Shown: one piece after another, positions 35,301 to 43,455 of the stretch
Layout of the letters: each line of letters starts with the position of its first letter
How positions within the stretch are numbered: position 1 is the first letter of the stretch
Assembly: GCA_027487315.1 (NCBI GenBank)
Contig: JAIYDW010000121.1
Coordinates: 1 to 59,209, forward strand
Reading direction: 5' to 3'
Length of the DNA: 59,209 nucleotides
Source: Verrucomicrobiaceae bacterium
GTDB taxonomy: Bacteria; Verrucomicrobiota; Verrucomicrobiia; Verrucomicrobiales; Verrucomicrobiaceae
The notes under the pieces: model-generated
Seen by the model: only the letters and a program-made list of their open reading frames with translations
What the model was told of the DNA's origin: nothing
Databases searched by the model: none
Position numbers and translations under genes: made by a program

Positions 35301-35896
35301 GCCTCCTCCAGCAACGCCTCCAAATCCGCCTCCTCGCGGACCACCCGCATCCCTCGCCCTCCACCGCCAAACGCCGCCTTGATGATCAACGGAAAACCCA
35401 CCTTGCGCGCAATCTCAAGCGCCTCTTTCCGATCCGATACCGCCTCATCTGTCCCCTCCAAAATAGGCACCTGCAACTGCCTCGCCACCTCTCTCGCAGC
35501 CGTCTTGTCACCCATCCGCTCCAGCACTTCCGGTTCCGGCCCGATAAAAGTAATGCCCGCCTCCGCGCACGCTCGCGCAAACTGCGGATTCTCCGACAAG
35601 AAACCATAACCGGGATGGATCGCATCCACCCCCTTCTCCTTGGCCAATCGAACAATACCTTCAATATCAAGGTAAGCTCCCACCGGTCCCTTCTCTTTGT
35701 TCAATTCATAAGCCTCATCCGCTTTGAATCGGTGCGGACAAAATCGATCCTCTTGTGCGTAAATCCCAACGGTCCGAATCCCCAACTCCGACGCCGCCCG
35801 CATGACTCGAATGGCAATCTCTGAACGATTCGCAACGAGCAGTTTCTTGAACGGCTTGATCTTAACCAACGGATTGGCTTTGGCTGATTTGGGCAT
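32375..35896 (-). CDS. pyc: Pyruvate carboxylase
   Basis: Biotin-dependent anaplerotic enzyme making oxaloacetate from pyruvate and bicarbonate; 1173 residues, the full single-chain form. From the ATG at 35896: biotin carboxylase domain (about 15-465; KKLLVANRSEIAIRVMRA, KAAFGGGGRGMRVV, EMNPRIQVEHTVTEEI), carboxyltransferase TIM barrel (about 545-830; LLITDTTMRDAHQSLLATRM, FHTHDTSGMN), PYC_OADA region, and the C-terminal biotinyl domain with LEAMKMF, its Lys being the biotin site. The upstream frame is open to 35962, but those residues are not family-like. It lies in the same direction as the ECF sigma and anti-sigma genes, 139 bases upstream. Confidence 0.98.
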   Translation of the reverse strand: MPKSAKANPLVKIKPFKKLLVANRSEIAIRVMRAASELGIRTVGIYAQEDRFCPHRFKADEAYELNKEKGPVGAYLDIEGIVRLAKEKGVDAIHPGYGFLSENPQFARACAEAGITFIGPEPEVLERMGDKTAAREVARQLQVPILEGTDEAVSDRKEALEIARKVGFPLIIKAAFGGGGRGMRVVREEADLEALLEEAQTEAERAFGNGAVFLERFVGKAKHIEVQILADKHGHVLHLHERDCSVQRRHQKVIEQAPSYGLDQKVVDGLCQAALKLAEAVGYTHAGTVEFLVDYETGEWFFIEMNPRIQVEHTVTEEITSIDIVRSQILIAEGHSLHEEPLGLPIQEKIDKSGFAIECRITTEDPENGFTPDFGKILTYRSAGGFGVRLDGALGATNAVVTPYYDSMLVKLTVYGRTFQQALDRMARSLHEFRIRGVKTNIPFLLNVAAHPEFRSGQATTRFIDNNPDLLKFTARKDRATKLVNYLAEVRVNGNPFAKGHLPGKTFAKPPIPRFDHRQVPAEGTKQKLTEMGPERFCKEWVRGQKALLITDTTMRDAHQSLLATRMRTYDMLAVASAVARRTPNLFSLEMWGGATFDVTMRFLREDPWDRLRQLREKVPNILLQMLFRGSNAVGYSNYPDNVVKGFVKHSAESGMDVFRIFDSLNYLPNLKVAMEAVREDTSSICEGTLCYTGNILDPKRDKYDLKYYVRLAKELEKMGAHMLAIKDMAGLCRPLAAQKLVKALRDEVDLPIHFHTHDTSGMNASSIIEAALAGVDVADAAISSLSGGTSQPNLNSIVAAMQHSERDTGLDTDALQEFSDYWAAVRDFYKPFDTSEPYGTAEVYLHEMPGGQYTNLKEQASGMGMSARWPEIARAYAEVNQLCGDIVKVTPSSKVVGDLAIECVARGVKPSDIFNLVGAKWSKDVTSMFEGWLGEPFYGMEAAKAADSRAKWDALAAAIVGKDGKRISGRPGEQAAKIDLDEVRAELETKLRKKPTDDDVWSYLMYPDVFLKFADFRKKHGDVSVLPTPAYYYGLQDKEEIHVDLEAGKTLFIQSLNLTEPDSNGVRTAIFDLNGYPRHTHVVDKKIATNLVTRTKADPADMSQVGAPMPGMVASIAVTVGQKVKEGETLLTLEAMKMFAAVAAPKAGTVLEIAAKVGETVESKDLLIVMEK

Positions 35897-36035
35897 GGTG
35901 GTAGGGAGGATTGGTCTGAATCGCCAACCGAATGGCGGCCCAAATCTTCGAACGCTGCCCACCCAAATGCAAGATCACTTTCAATCAACACTCGCCCCAC
36001 CCCATCCACCGACCCGATCCCGATCAAATCAAGAC

Positions 36036-36566
36036 CTACGGTTCATCCTCTCGCCCGGACATCTCACTTTGGCCACTTTCCTGCTTCACCACAGCCTTAA
36101 CCTCCCGCGCTTCGTCCGCATAGCCACCCGAAAAGTGTCGACTCAAAAGCATCGGAGTCTCTTCAACAACTCCTTCAGGATCCATCCCCATAATCAGGAT
36201 CGCCTCAGTGCCAAAAGCCGCGTTCGGATCCGCTTGGATATCGCTCGAAAGCCCGCTTTCAATTCCAGCGACCTCATCTCCCATCGGACCTTCAACCGCC
36301 TTTGGAATCAAAACCAACCCCAACCCCAATACCAGCGCCGCTGCCACTCCCGCAAGAGCCCACTTCGGCGCCGCACGATTTTCCCAATAAGTCGTCCACC
36401 GCTCCCAAAGCAATCCCCTGGCACTCTGCCTCAACATCTCCGAGCGCTGCCTCTCTTTGAAATCAGACAGGAAACCCTCAATGAACTCATCATCAGGAAT
36501 CTGATTCCGTCGCATCCGAAGCAGTTGCTGCACCGGGGTCAGGTCTTGGGGATCTTCAGAAGGCAT
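36036..36566 (-). CDS. Putative membrane anti-sigma factor
   Basis: A 176-residue protein beginning 10 bases after the ECF sigma gene. The N-terminal cytoplasmic part (about 1-65, acidic and helical, DDEFIEGFLSDFKERQRSEM) is followed by one membrane helix (about 69-88, WALAGVAAALVLGLGLVLIP) and an acidic extracytoplasmic part. Size, topology and position fit an anti-sigma factor, but there is no HxxxCxxC zinc motif, so it is not a ZAS-type protein. The assignment is from context. Confidence 0.6.
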   Translation of the reverse strand: MPSEDPQDLTPVQQLLRMRRNQIPDDEFIEGFLSDFKERQRSEMLRQSARGLLWERWTTYWENRAAPKWALAGVAAALVLGLGLVLIPKAVEGPMGDEVAGIESGLSSDIQADPNAAFGTEAILIMGMDPEGVVEETPMLLSRHFSGGYADEAREVKAVVKQESGQSEMSGREDEP

Positions 36567-36576
36567 ATCGATAAAG

Positions 36577-37176
36577 TTATTTGATGAAGTCTTCGAGGTA
36601 GTTCTGCAATTGACGATGCGCGTAAAATAACCGTGATCTTACAGTTCCCTCTGAAACTCCCAAAATTTGACTGATCTCGGAATGTTGCAGACCCTGGATA
36701 TCATAAAGCGTCACCACTGTCCGGTGGTCTTCAGACAGGCGCATCATAGCCTCGTTCAATCTTTTTTGCAATTCATGAACATGCACATCCCTCATCGTTC
36801 CACCATTTGCCGTAGTCACTTTGATGAACTCAGGATCGTTTTCTATCCCTGTATCTACATCGTCAAGACTCACCTTATGGTAACGCCCTCGCTTCTTCAG
36901 AAAGTTCAGCGTCATGTTCACTGATATCGAATAGATCCAAGTGTAGAACGAAGACCTACCCATGAATCGCTTCAATGATCGATAGGCTTTGGCAAACACA
37001 TCCTGCAGCAAGTCCGCCGTATCCTCTCGATTGGACGTCATATTATAGATCATCCCATAGAGCTTTGGCGTATATCGCCTCACCAACTCATCAAACGCAC
37101 GCGTGTTCCCCTCTTGGGCCAACGACACCAACTCAATGTCAGTCGAAGATTCGTAGTTGGCCCTGGGTTCACTCAT
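36577..37176 (-). CDS. ECF (RpoE/SigW-like) sigma-70 factor
   Basis: Extracytoplasmic-function sigma factor, 199 residues. Sigma-2 domain about 22-95 (AFDELVRRYTPKLYGMIY, DTADLLQDVFAKAYRSLKRF, SFYTWIYSISVNMTLNFL); sigma-4 domain about 135-190 (LSEDHRTVVTLYDIQGLQHS, EISQILGVSEGTVRSRLFYA, the helix-turn-helix). It precedes the putative anti-sigma gene by 10 bases, the usual order. Promoter targets are unknown. Confidence 0.95.
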   Translation of the reverse strand: MSEPRANYESSTDIELVSLAQEGNTRAFDELVRRYTPKLYGMIYNMTSNREDTADLLQDVFAKAYRSLKRFMGRSSFYTWIYSISVNMTLNFLKKRGRYHKVSLDDVDTGIENDPEFIKVTTANGGTMRDVHVHELQKRLNEAMMRLSEDHRTVVTLYDIQGLQHSEISQILGVSEGTVRSRLFYAHRQLQNYLEDFIK

Positions 37177-37285
37177 TCAATTGATGTTCCTCAGGCCTCG
37201 AATTACTCCCAGCCAAAGGATTGACCCATAAGAAAACATTTCTTTGCCCCTAGGACAAGCGTTTCTTCAACTTCCTCTTTCTCAC

Positions 37286-37313
37286 TTGTGCTCACCCAAC
37301 CAGCAGTTATAGA
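37286..37313 (+). promoter_or_regulatory. Likely sigma-70 promoter of the SRP RNA
   Basis: TTGTGC (37286-37291), 16-base spacer, TATAGA (37308-37313), ending about 8 bases before the first paired base of the SRP RNA. The spacing is right, but the -35 match is imperfect. Confidence 0.45.
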
Positions 37314-37318
37314 ACCAA

Positions 37319-37411
37319 CGTCAGGGGCCGTGGATGGCGAGCTCGCGAACCCCGCCAGGTCCTGACGGAAGCAACGGCAGCATGCCTTGTCATGCCGCGG
37401 TCCCCTGGCAT
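37319..37411 (+). ncRNA. ffs: Bacterial small signal recognition particle RNA (4.5S-type)
   Basis: The domain IV signature is GAACCCCGCCAGGTCC, loop, GGAAGCAACGGCAGC, matching the bacterial small SRP consensus (CCGCCAGG...GGAGCAACGGUAGC). The ends close: CAGGGGCCGTGG at 37322 pairs with CCGCGGTCCCCTG ending at 37407. The apical tetraloop reads TGAC rather than the usual GGAA. It binds Ffh for co-translational membrane targeting. It lies just upstream of tadA. Confidence 0.88.
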
Positions 37412-37443
37412 TACTCCTTTCCCTGCTTCCGCACGCTCCACTC

Positions 37444-37989
37444 ATGGACGACGCCGCCCCCCTTATCGACCTCTACAGCGACGACCACTTCATGCGTGAA
37501 GCGCTCAGACAAGCCCGCCGCGCCGCCGCCCAAGACGAAGTCCCCATCGGCGCCATCATCGTCCACGACCGCCAGATCATCGCCCGTTCCTGGAATCAGG
37601 TCGAAACCCTCAAAGACGCCACCGCCCACGCCGAAATGCTCGCCCTCACCCAGGCCCAAAGCGTCTTCGGCGACTGGCGCCTCACCGACTGCGATCTCTA
37701 CGTCACCAAAGAACCCTGCCCCATGTGCGCAGGAGCCATCGTCCACACCCGCATCCGCCGCGTCATCTTCGGTTGCCCCGATGTCAAAGGCGGCGCCGCC
37801 GGCGGCTTCTGGAATCTCCTCCAAACCGACAACCTCAATCACCGTTGCGAGGTCAGTTCCGGCATTCTCGGCGATGACTGCGTCGCCATCCTCAAAGATT
37901 TCTTCGCCCAGGCACGCCGCCGCAAGGCAGACGGCACCCATCACCAAAAGGGCCTCGGCATCACTCCCCCCGTATTCGACGGCCCCTAA
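37444..37989 (+). CDS. tadA: tRNA-specific adenosine deaminase TadA
   Basis: Zinc deaminase making inosine at the tRNA-Arg wobble position; 181 residues from the ATG at 37444 (MDDAAPLIDLYSDDHFM). The in-frame upstream ATG at 37387 lies inside the SRP RNA and is rejected. Motifs: EVPIGAIIVHDRQIIARSWN, the HAE active site (ATAHAEMLAL) and the second zinc motif EPCPMCAGAIVHTRI. The C-terminal tail is somewhat longer than E. coli TadA. Only 33 bases separate it from the SRP RNA. Confidence 0.95.
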   Translation: MDDAAPLIDLYSDDHFMREALRQARRAAAQDEVPIGAIIVHDRQIIARSWNQVETLKDATAHAEMLALTQAQSVFGDWRLTDCDLYVTKEPCPMCAGAIVHTRIRRVIFGCPDVKGGAAGGFWNLLQTDNLNHRCEVSSGILGDDCVAILKDFFAQARRRKADGTHHQKGLGITPPVFDGP

Positions 37990-38057
37990 CCTCTGCCCGG
38001 CCACCCAGTATTTTCTTCAAAAAACGGCACCGCTTGCCCGTTTATATTCTATAGCCC

Positions 38058-41000
38058 ATGGCCATCCCCCTTCGAACCCTCCTGTTGCTCCTGCTCCTCG
38101 CGCTGCCCTCACTCGCTGAGGCTGGAGTCTCCTTCAACAAGGACATCCGCCCCATCCTAGCGGACGCCTGCTTCCACTGCCACGGCCCCGACCCCGGCAC
38201 CCGCAAAGCCAGTCTCCGACTCGACACCGAAGCCGGCTTCTTCGACCCCGCCAGCGGCCCCACCGTCGTCAAAGGCAAACCCGACGAAAGCCCCCTCTAT
38301 CAACGCCTCCTCAACAAAGACCCCGAGGAAGTCATGCCTCCACCCGAGGCCCATCGACAACTCAAACCCAGCGAAATCGCTCTCCTCAAAACCTGGATCA
38401 CCGAAGGCGCCCCCTGGCAACCCCATTGGAGCTTCATCACTCCCACCCGCCCGGCTTTGCCTCCCGTCAAAAAGAGCGATTGGGTACGCAATCCCATCGA
38501 TGCCTTCATCCTCGCCGGCCTCGAATCCCAAAATCTCTCCCCCGCCCCGGAAGCCGATCCCCGCACCCTCATTCGTCGCGTTTCACTCGACCTAACCGGT
38601 CTCCCTCCCTCTCCAGACCTCCTCACCCGTTACCTTCCCACAACCCCTAACACTCCCCTGTCAGACTCAAGCTACTCCCAACTCATCGACGAACTCCTCC
38701 AAAGCCCTGCCTTCGGCGAACATCGCGCCCGCTACTGGTTAGACGCCGCTCGTTATGCCGACACCCATGGCATGCACTTCGATAACTATCGCGAAATGTG
38801 GCCCTACCGCGATTGGGTCGTCTCCGCCTTCAACAACAACCTCCCTTTCGACCAATTCACCACCGACCAAATCGCTGGAGATCTCCTCCCCAATCCCACC
38901 ACCGAGCAACTCATCGCCACCGGATTCCAACGCTGCAACATCACCACCAATGAAGGTGGAACCATCGACGAAGAAAACCTCGCCCTCTATGCCGCAGACC
39001 GCGTCCAAACCATCGGCTGGGTCTACCTCGGCCTCACCACCAATTGCTCTCAATGCCACGATCACAAATTCGATCCCATCACCCAGCGCGACTACTACTC
39101 CCTCGCCGCCTTTTTCCGCAACACCACCCAAGGCCCAAAGGACGGTAACAGCAAAGACGGCAGAGGCCCCGTCCTCGTCGTCCCCTCCGAGCAAGACAAA
39201 CCCAGATGGACCGCCCTCCCCACCGAAATCGCCGCCGCCACCGCCAAACGCGAGGAGCGCCGCAGCCAAGCCCACGCCGACTTTGACACTTGGCTAGCCA
39301 CCGCCACCCCGGACGCTCTCGACAAACAAATCCCCTCCAAGAACCTCGATCTTCACGTTCCCCTCAACGAAGGCACCGGCAATACCGCCAGCGGCATCTG
39401 CGGCGGCCCCATGACAGCCAAATCCACAGGTCAAGTCTCCTGGACCCCCGATGGCAAACTCGGCCCTGCTCCTGTCATGAACTCCGGTGGCACCTTCGAT
39501 CTCGGTGCAGCAGGCGACTTCGAAAAAGACCAGAAATTCAGCTATGGCGCCTGGATCAAAGCCGGACGCAACGGCGTCTCGGGTGGCATCTTGGCCCGCA
39601 TGGACGAAAAAAACGGCTATCGCGGCTGGGACCTTTTCCAATCCGACAGCGCCCTCAGCGTTCACATCGTCTCCGCTTGGTCAAGCGAAGCCATCAAAGT
39701 CTCTACCCGCAATGCAGTCGTCAAAGCCGGCACCTGGCAGCATGTCTTTGTCACATACGACGGCTCAGGCAAAGCCAAAGGAGTCAAAATCTTCGTCGAT
39801 GGTGCCGATCAAAAACTCAACATCGACATCGACACCCTCAAACCCACCAGTTCCATCCGCACCACCACCGCCCTTCGCGTCGGCCAGCGCAGCCATGGAC
39901 AATACTTCGCTGACGGAGCCGTCCAAGACGTCCGCGTCTATTCTCGCCAAATCACCCCACAAGAAATCGGTCGCATCCGCGATGTCGGCCCGCTTCGCGG
40001 CATCCTCGCCGCCACCGCGTCCAACCGCACTCCCCAGCAACGTGAAGCCCTCTACGGCCATTTCCTCGCCACAATCGACTCCACCTACAAGACCCTCAAT
40101 AAGGCCGTTGTAGCACTCGAAACAGAATCCAAAACCATCCAGGCACGCAGCCCCGTCACCCACGTCCAAGTCGAAAAACCCGACTCTCCACCCATGGCCA
40201 ACGTCCTCATGCGCGGCCAATACGATCAGGTCGGCGAACAAGTCCCCGCCGCCTCCCCTGCCGCCCTGCATCCTCTCAAAAAAGGTGCCCCCGGCAATCG
40301 CCTCGGACTCGCCCAATGGATCACCGACCCCGCCAATCCCCTCACCCCTCGCGTCACCGTCAACCGCTTCTGGCAGGAAGTCTTCGGCCAGGGTCTCGTC
40401 GCCACCGCAGAAGACTTCGGCATCATGGGCACCGCCCCCAGCCACCCCGAATTGCTCGACTGGCTCGCCGTCGAATTCCGCGAATCCGGTTGGGATACCA
40501 AGCAGTTCTTCAAACTCATCGTCTCTTCCGCTACCTATCGCCAAGCCGCCATCGCCACACCGGAAAAACTCGAACTCGACCGCTCCAACACCCTCCTCAG
40601 CCGCGGCCCTCGCTTCCGCATGGACGCCGAAATGATCCGCGACTACGCCCTCGCCGCCAGCGGCACACTTTCCCCCAAAAGAGGTGGCCCAGGCACTCGC
40701 CCCTATCAGCCCGAGAACATCTGGGACGTCGTCGGCCTTCCCGGCGCGGACACCCGCAAATACGTCCAGGATACCGGTGAAAATCTCTACCGCCGCACCC
40801 TCTACAACTTCTGGAAGCGCATGGCCCACTCCCCCAACATGGACATCTTCAACGCCCCCAGCCGCGAAACCTGCGCCGTCCGCCGCGACCGCACCAACAC
40901 CCCTCTCCAAGCCCTCGTCACCCTCAACGACCCGCAATTCGTCGAAGCCGCTCGCCGCTTGTCCGAAACGCTTCTTCAAAACCACCCCGGCAACCCTTCC

Positions 41001-41243
41001 TCCCTCCTTCAAGACCTCGCCGAGCGCGTCCTCGCCCGCCCCTTCCGCTCACCCGAACTCACCATCCTCACCCAATCCTACCAGGACCTCCTCGCTCACT
41101 ACCAAGCCCAACCCGCCGACGCTCAGGCCCTCATCACCGTTGGCGATTCCAAACCTTCGCCTTCTCTTAATCCCTCCCAACTCGCCGCCTGGACCATGGT
41201 CTGCAATCAAGTCATGAACTTGGACGAAGCGCTCAACAAATAG
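38058..41243 (+). CDS. PSD1/planctomycete cytochrome C protein (DUF1549-LamG-DUF1553)
   Basis: A 1061-residue exported protein with signal peptide MAIPLRTLLLLLLLALPSLAEA. Order: planctomycete cytochrome C module with CFHCHGPDPGTRKASLRLD (about 37-55), DUF1549 (WVRNPIDAFILAGLE to NCSQCHDHKFDPITQRDYYSL, about 143-350; a second CxxCH), a LamG/concanavalin-like insert (about 430-635; FDLGAAGDFEKDQKFSYGAW, VTYDGSGKAKGVKIFVDG), and DUF1553 (GNRLGLAQWITDPANPLTPR, about 740-1040). The family is hugely expanded in Planctomycetes and Verrucomicrobia. No DUF1501 partner, its usual neighbour, is adjacent. Function presumed redox and polymer-related; unproven. Confidence 0.94.
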   Translation: MAIPLRTLLLLLLLALPSLAEAGVSFNKDIRPILADACFHCHGPDPGTRKASLRLDTEAGFFDPASGPTVVKGKPDESPLYQRLLNKDPEEVMPPPEAHRQLKPSEIALLKTWITEGAPWQPHWSFITPTRPALPPVKKSDWVRNPIDAFILAGLESQNLSPAPEADPRTLIRRVSLDLTGLPPSPDLLTRYLPTTPNTPLSDSSYSQLIDELLQSPAFGEHRARYWLDAARYADTHGMHFDNYREMWPYRDWVVSAFNNNLPFDQFTTDQIAGDLLPNPTTEQLIATGFQRCNITTNEGGTIDEENLALYAADRVQTIGWVYLGLTTNCSQCHDHKFDPITQRDYYSLAAFFRNTTQGPKDGNSKDGRGPVLVVPSEQDKPRWTALPTEIAAATAKREERRSQAHADFDTWLATATPDALDKQIPSKNLDLHVPLNEGTGNTASGICGGPMTAKSTGQVSWTPDGKLGPAPVMNSGGTFDLGAAGDFEKDQKFSYGAWIKAGRNGVSGGILARMDEKNGYRGWDLFQSDSALSVHIVSAWSSEAIKVSTRNAVVKAGTWQHVFVTYDGSGKAKGVKIFVDGADQKLNIDIDTLKPTSSIRTTTALRVGQRSHGQYFADGAVQDVRVYSRQITPQEIGRIRDVGPLRGILAATASNRTPQQREALYGHFLATIDSTYKTLNKAVVALETESKTIQARSPVTHVQVEKPDSPPMANVLMRGQYDQVGEQVPAASPAALHPLKKGAPGNRLGLAQWITDPANPLTPRVTVNRFWQEVFGQGLVATAEDFGIMGTAPSHPELLDWLAVEFRESGWDTKQFFKLIVSSATYRQAAIATPEKLELDRSNTLLSRGPRFRMDAEMIRDYALAASGTLSPKRGGPGTRPYQPENIWDVVGLPGADTRKYVQDTGENLYRRTLYNFWKRMAHSPNMDIFNAPSRETCAVRRDRTNTPLQALVTLNDPQFVEAARRLSETLLQNHPGNPSSLLQDLAERVLARPFRSPELTILTQSYQDLLAHYQAQPADAQALITVGDSKPSPSLNPSQLAAWTMVCNQVMNLDEALNK

Positions 41244-41325
41244 CGCCACATCTGTCCAGTCGAAGTCTTGTCTACCGACAAACTTCTGCTTTCCCCGGGC
41301 ACGTTTCCACCTATCACTCTCCCCC

Positions 41326-41928
41326 ATGCCCGAACACGTCCTCGTCATCCCCCGCGCCCTCTTCGATGAACTCGGCAGCTTTCAAGGTTTCCACCCCGAC
41401 GCCGAACGCTACCTCTCCGCCATCCTCGCCCCAGGCGCAAACTTCTTCATGGAGCGCCCCGCCGCCGAACTCGACCCCACCCACAAACAACTCATCCCCT
41501 ACTCCCTCTTCCACCACAACGGCCGCTACCTCTGCTACACCCGCGGGGGTGCCTCCGGCGAAAAACGCCTCCACGCCAAACGCAGTGTCGGCATCGGCGG
41601 CCACATCAACCCCATCGACGAAGCCCACGACGGCCTCGGCCGCTCGCTCTATTTCAATGCCATCGACCGCGAGATCGCCGAAGAATTGATCCTCTCCGGC
41701 AGCCACACCCAGCGCGTCATCGGCCTCATCAATGACGACTCCAACGAAGTCGGCTCCGTCCACCTCGGCGTCGTCCACGTCTTCGACCTCGAAAATGACA
41801 ACGTCCTATCCAATGAAGACGCCATCCAGGACCTCGCCTTCCACCCACTTGAGGGCCTAGTCGCAGACCTCGATTCGCTGGAGAGTTGGTCACGCATCTG
41901 CATCCAACACCTCGCCGGCATCACATGA
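41326..41928 (+). CDS. Nudix-like predicted phosphoesterase (COG4112-type)
   Basis: A 200-residue soluble protein. Its centre resembles a Nudix box stretched by an insertion: GIGGHINPIDEAHDG...YFNAIDREIAEELIL (about 90-125), with the REIAEEL core intact. This is the arrangement of the COG4112 predicted phosphoesterases; the substrate is unknown. Other family-like parts are YLCYTRGGASGEKRLHAKRS and LGVVHVFDL. The stop overlaps the manA start (ATGA), suggesting coupled translation. Confidence 0.72.
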   Translation: MPEHVLVIPRALFDELGSFQGFHPDAERYLSAILAPGANFFMERPAAELDPTHKQLIPYSLFHHNGRYLCYTRGGASGEKRLHAKRSVGIGGHINPIDEAHDGLGRSLYFNAIDREIAEELILSGSHTQRVIGLINDDSNEVGSVHLGVVHVFDLENDNVLSNEDAIQDLAFHPLEGLVADLDSLESWSRICIQHLAGIT

Positions 41929-42899
41929 ATCCCCCCCTCACCTTCACCCCCCTTCCCCAGCAACGCATCTGGGGCGGTCGCCAACTCGAGACCCGGTTTC
42001 ATCGCACCCTCCCGGACCCCTCGGCTCCCTATGGTGAATCCTGGGACCTGGTGGATCGTGAGGAAGCTCAAAGCATCGTCGCCAGTGGCCCCGAACCGCT
42101 CGTCGGCCTCTCTTTGCACGACCTCTGGACCCAACACCGAGCCGACCTCTTCGGCCAGTCCCTCGCCTCCCATCCCTCCCCCCGTTTCCCCCTTCTCATG
42201 AAGATCCTCGACGCTCGCGAGGACCTCAGCCTTCAAGTCCATCCCCCAGAGCACCTCGCCACCGAACTCCAAGGCGAACCCAAAACCGAAATGTGGTTCA
42301 TCGCCCATGCCGAACCCGGAGCCAAAATCTACGCTGGCCTCCACCCCGGAGTCACCCGCGAGGCCTTCCTTACAGCCCTCGCCAACGGCACCGCCGCCGA
42401 CCTCGTCCACGTCCTCCATCCTCGCACCGGCGATTGCCTCTTCATCCCCTCCGGACGCCTTCACGCCATCGGCGCCGGCCTCCTGATCTACGAGATCCAG
42501 CAAAACAGCGACACCACCTATCGCGTCTTCGACTGGAATCGCCTCGGCCTCGATGGCAAACCTCGCGACCTCCATGTCGAACAATCCCTCGCCTCCATCG
42601 ACTTCACTGACATCGCCCCCACCTTCCAAACCCCTGACCCCGATGGCCTCCTCGTCTCCTGCCCCCACTTCGAAGTCCGCCTCCGCAGCGCAGCCACCAC
42701 CCCCGTCATCGGCCGCCCCCACCCCCCTGAAAGTCTCACCCTCGCCGTCACCCAAGGCAGCCTTCAAATCGGCACCGCTCCCGTCCTAACCACCGGCACC
42801 TTCGCGCTCCTCCCCCCAGCTGCAAACAGCCCTCACCGCCTCGGCCCCGAAACCACCCCGGACGCCCAGTGGCTCGAAATCCGCCTGCCTCCCGTGTGA
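41925..42899 (+). CDS. manA: Mannose-6-phosphate isomerase, class I
   Basis: Zinc enzyme interconverting mannose 6-phosphate and fructose 6-phosphate, supplying GDP-mannose synthesis or mannose use. From ATG 41925: 324 residues, the short Bacillus-type class I form. The zinc ligands lie in LSLQVHPPEHLA (Gln, His) and TEMWFIAHAE (Glu), with a later His in IPSGRLHAIGAG. PYGESWDLVDRE and RIWGG are family signatures. It overlaps the Nudix-like gene by four bases and is convergent with moaC, six bases away. Confidence 0.93.
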   Translation: MNPPLTFTPLPQQRIWGGRQLETRFHRTLPDPSAPYGESWDLVDREEAQSIVASGPEPLVGLSLHDLWTQHRADLFGQSLASHPSPRFPLLMKILDAREDLSLQVHPPEHLATELQGEPKTEMWFIAHAEPGAKIYAGLHPGVTREAFLTALANGTAADLVHVLHPRTGDCLFIPSGRLHAIGAGLLIYEIQQNSDTTYRVFDWNRLGLDGKPRDLHVEQSLASIDFTDIAPTFQTPDPDGLLVSCPHFEVRLRSAATTPVIGRPHPPESLTLAVTQGSLQIGTAPVLTTGTFALLPPAANSPHRLGPETTPDAQWLEIRLPPV

Positions 42900-42905
42900 C
42901 TCATC

Positions 42906-43358
42906 TCACCCCTTCACCTTGCTGACCAACCGCACCCCATCGATCCGCATCGCCTTGTCGACCGCCTTGCACATATCGTAAATCGTCAGCGCCGCCACAC
43001 TCGCCGCTGTTAGCGCCTCCATCTCCACCCCGGTCGCAGCCACCGTCCGCGCCAGAGTCGTAATCCGGATTCCCCCAGCCTTCGCATCCGGCACAAAATC
43101 CACCGCCACCTTCGACAAAGGAATCTGGTGACAAAGTGGTATCAAGAGCTGCGTCTGCTTCGCCGCCTGAATCCCGGCCACCCGCGCCACCGCCAGCACG
43201 TCCCCCTTCGGCGTCTGCCCATCCGCAATCATCCTCAGTGTCTTTTTCCCCAGCACAATGAACGCCTCCGCCACCGCCTCACGCATCACCGCCGGCTTCG
43301 CCGACACATCCACCATCGACGCCCGCCCGGCCTCATCCAAATGACTCAATCGCTTCAT
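42906..43358 (-). CDS. moaC: Cyclic pyranopterin monophosphate synthase MoaC
   Basis: Second step of molybdenum cofactor synthesis. 150 residues: [71 protein letters not shown] and the closing VRLVSKVKG. Catalytic Asp and Lys residues lie in MCKAVDK. It is isolated here, with no other moa or moe gene in the window. Confidence 0.97.
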   Translation of the reverse strand: MKRLSHLDEAGRASMVDVSAKPAVMREAVAEAFIVLGKKTLRMIADGQTPKGDVLAVARVAGIQAAKQTQLLIPLCHQIPLSKVAVDFVPDAKAGGIRITTLARTVAATGVEMEALTAASVAALTIYDMCKAVDKAMRIDGVRLVSKVKG

Positions 43359-43455
43359 CCCCTACCCAACCACAAAATCCCCCACCCGCCAATCCGCATT
43401 CCACAATCCACTTTCCATCCCGCCCACCCCTGCTACTCCTCCTGCTATCCCGTCG

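Noticed and set aside
37387-37443. Upstream in-frame start for tadA
   Set aside because: It falls inside the SRP RNA and adds no conserved residues.
39765-41012. 415-codon minus-strand frame opposite the PSD1 cytochrome gene
   Set aside because: Same codon-bias artefact; no family features.
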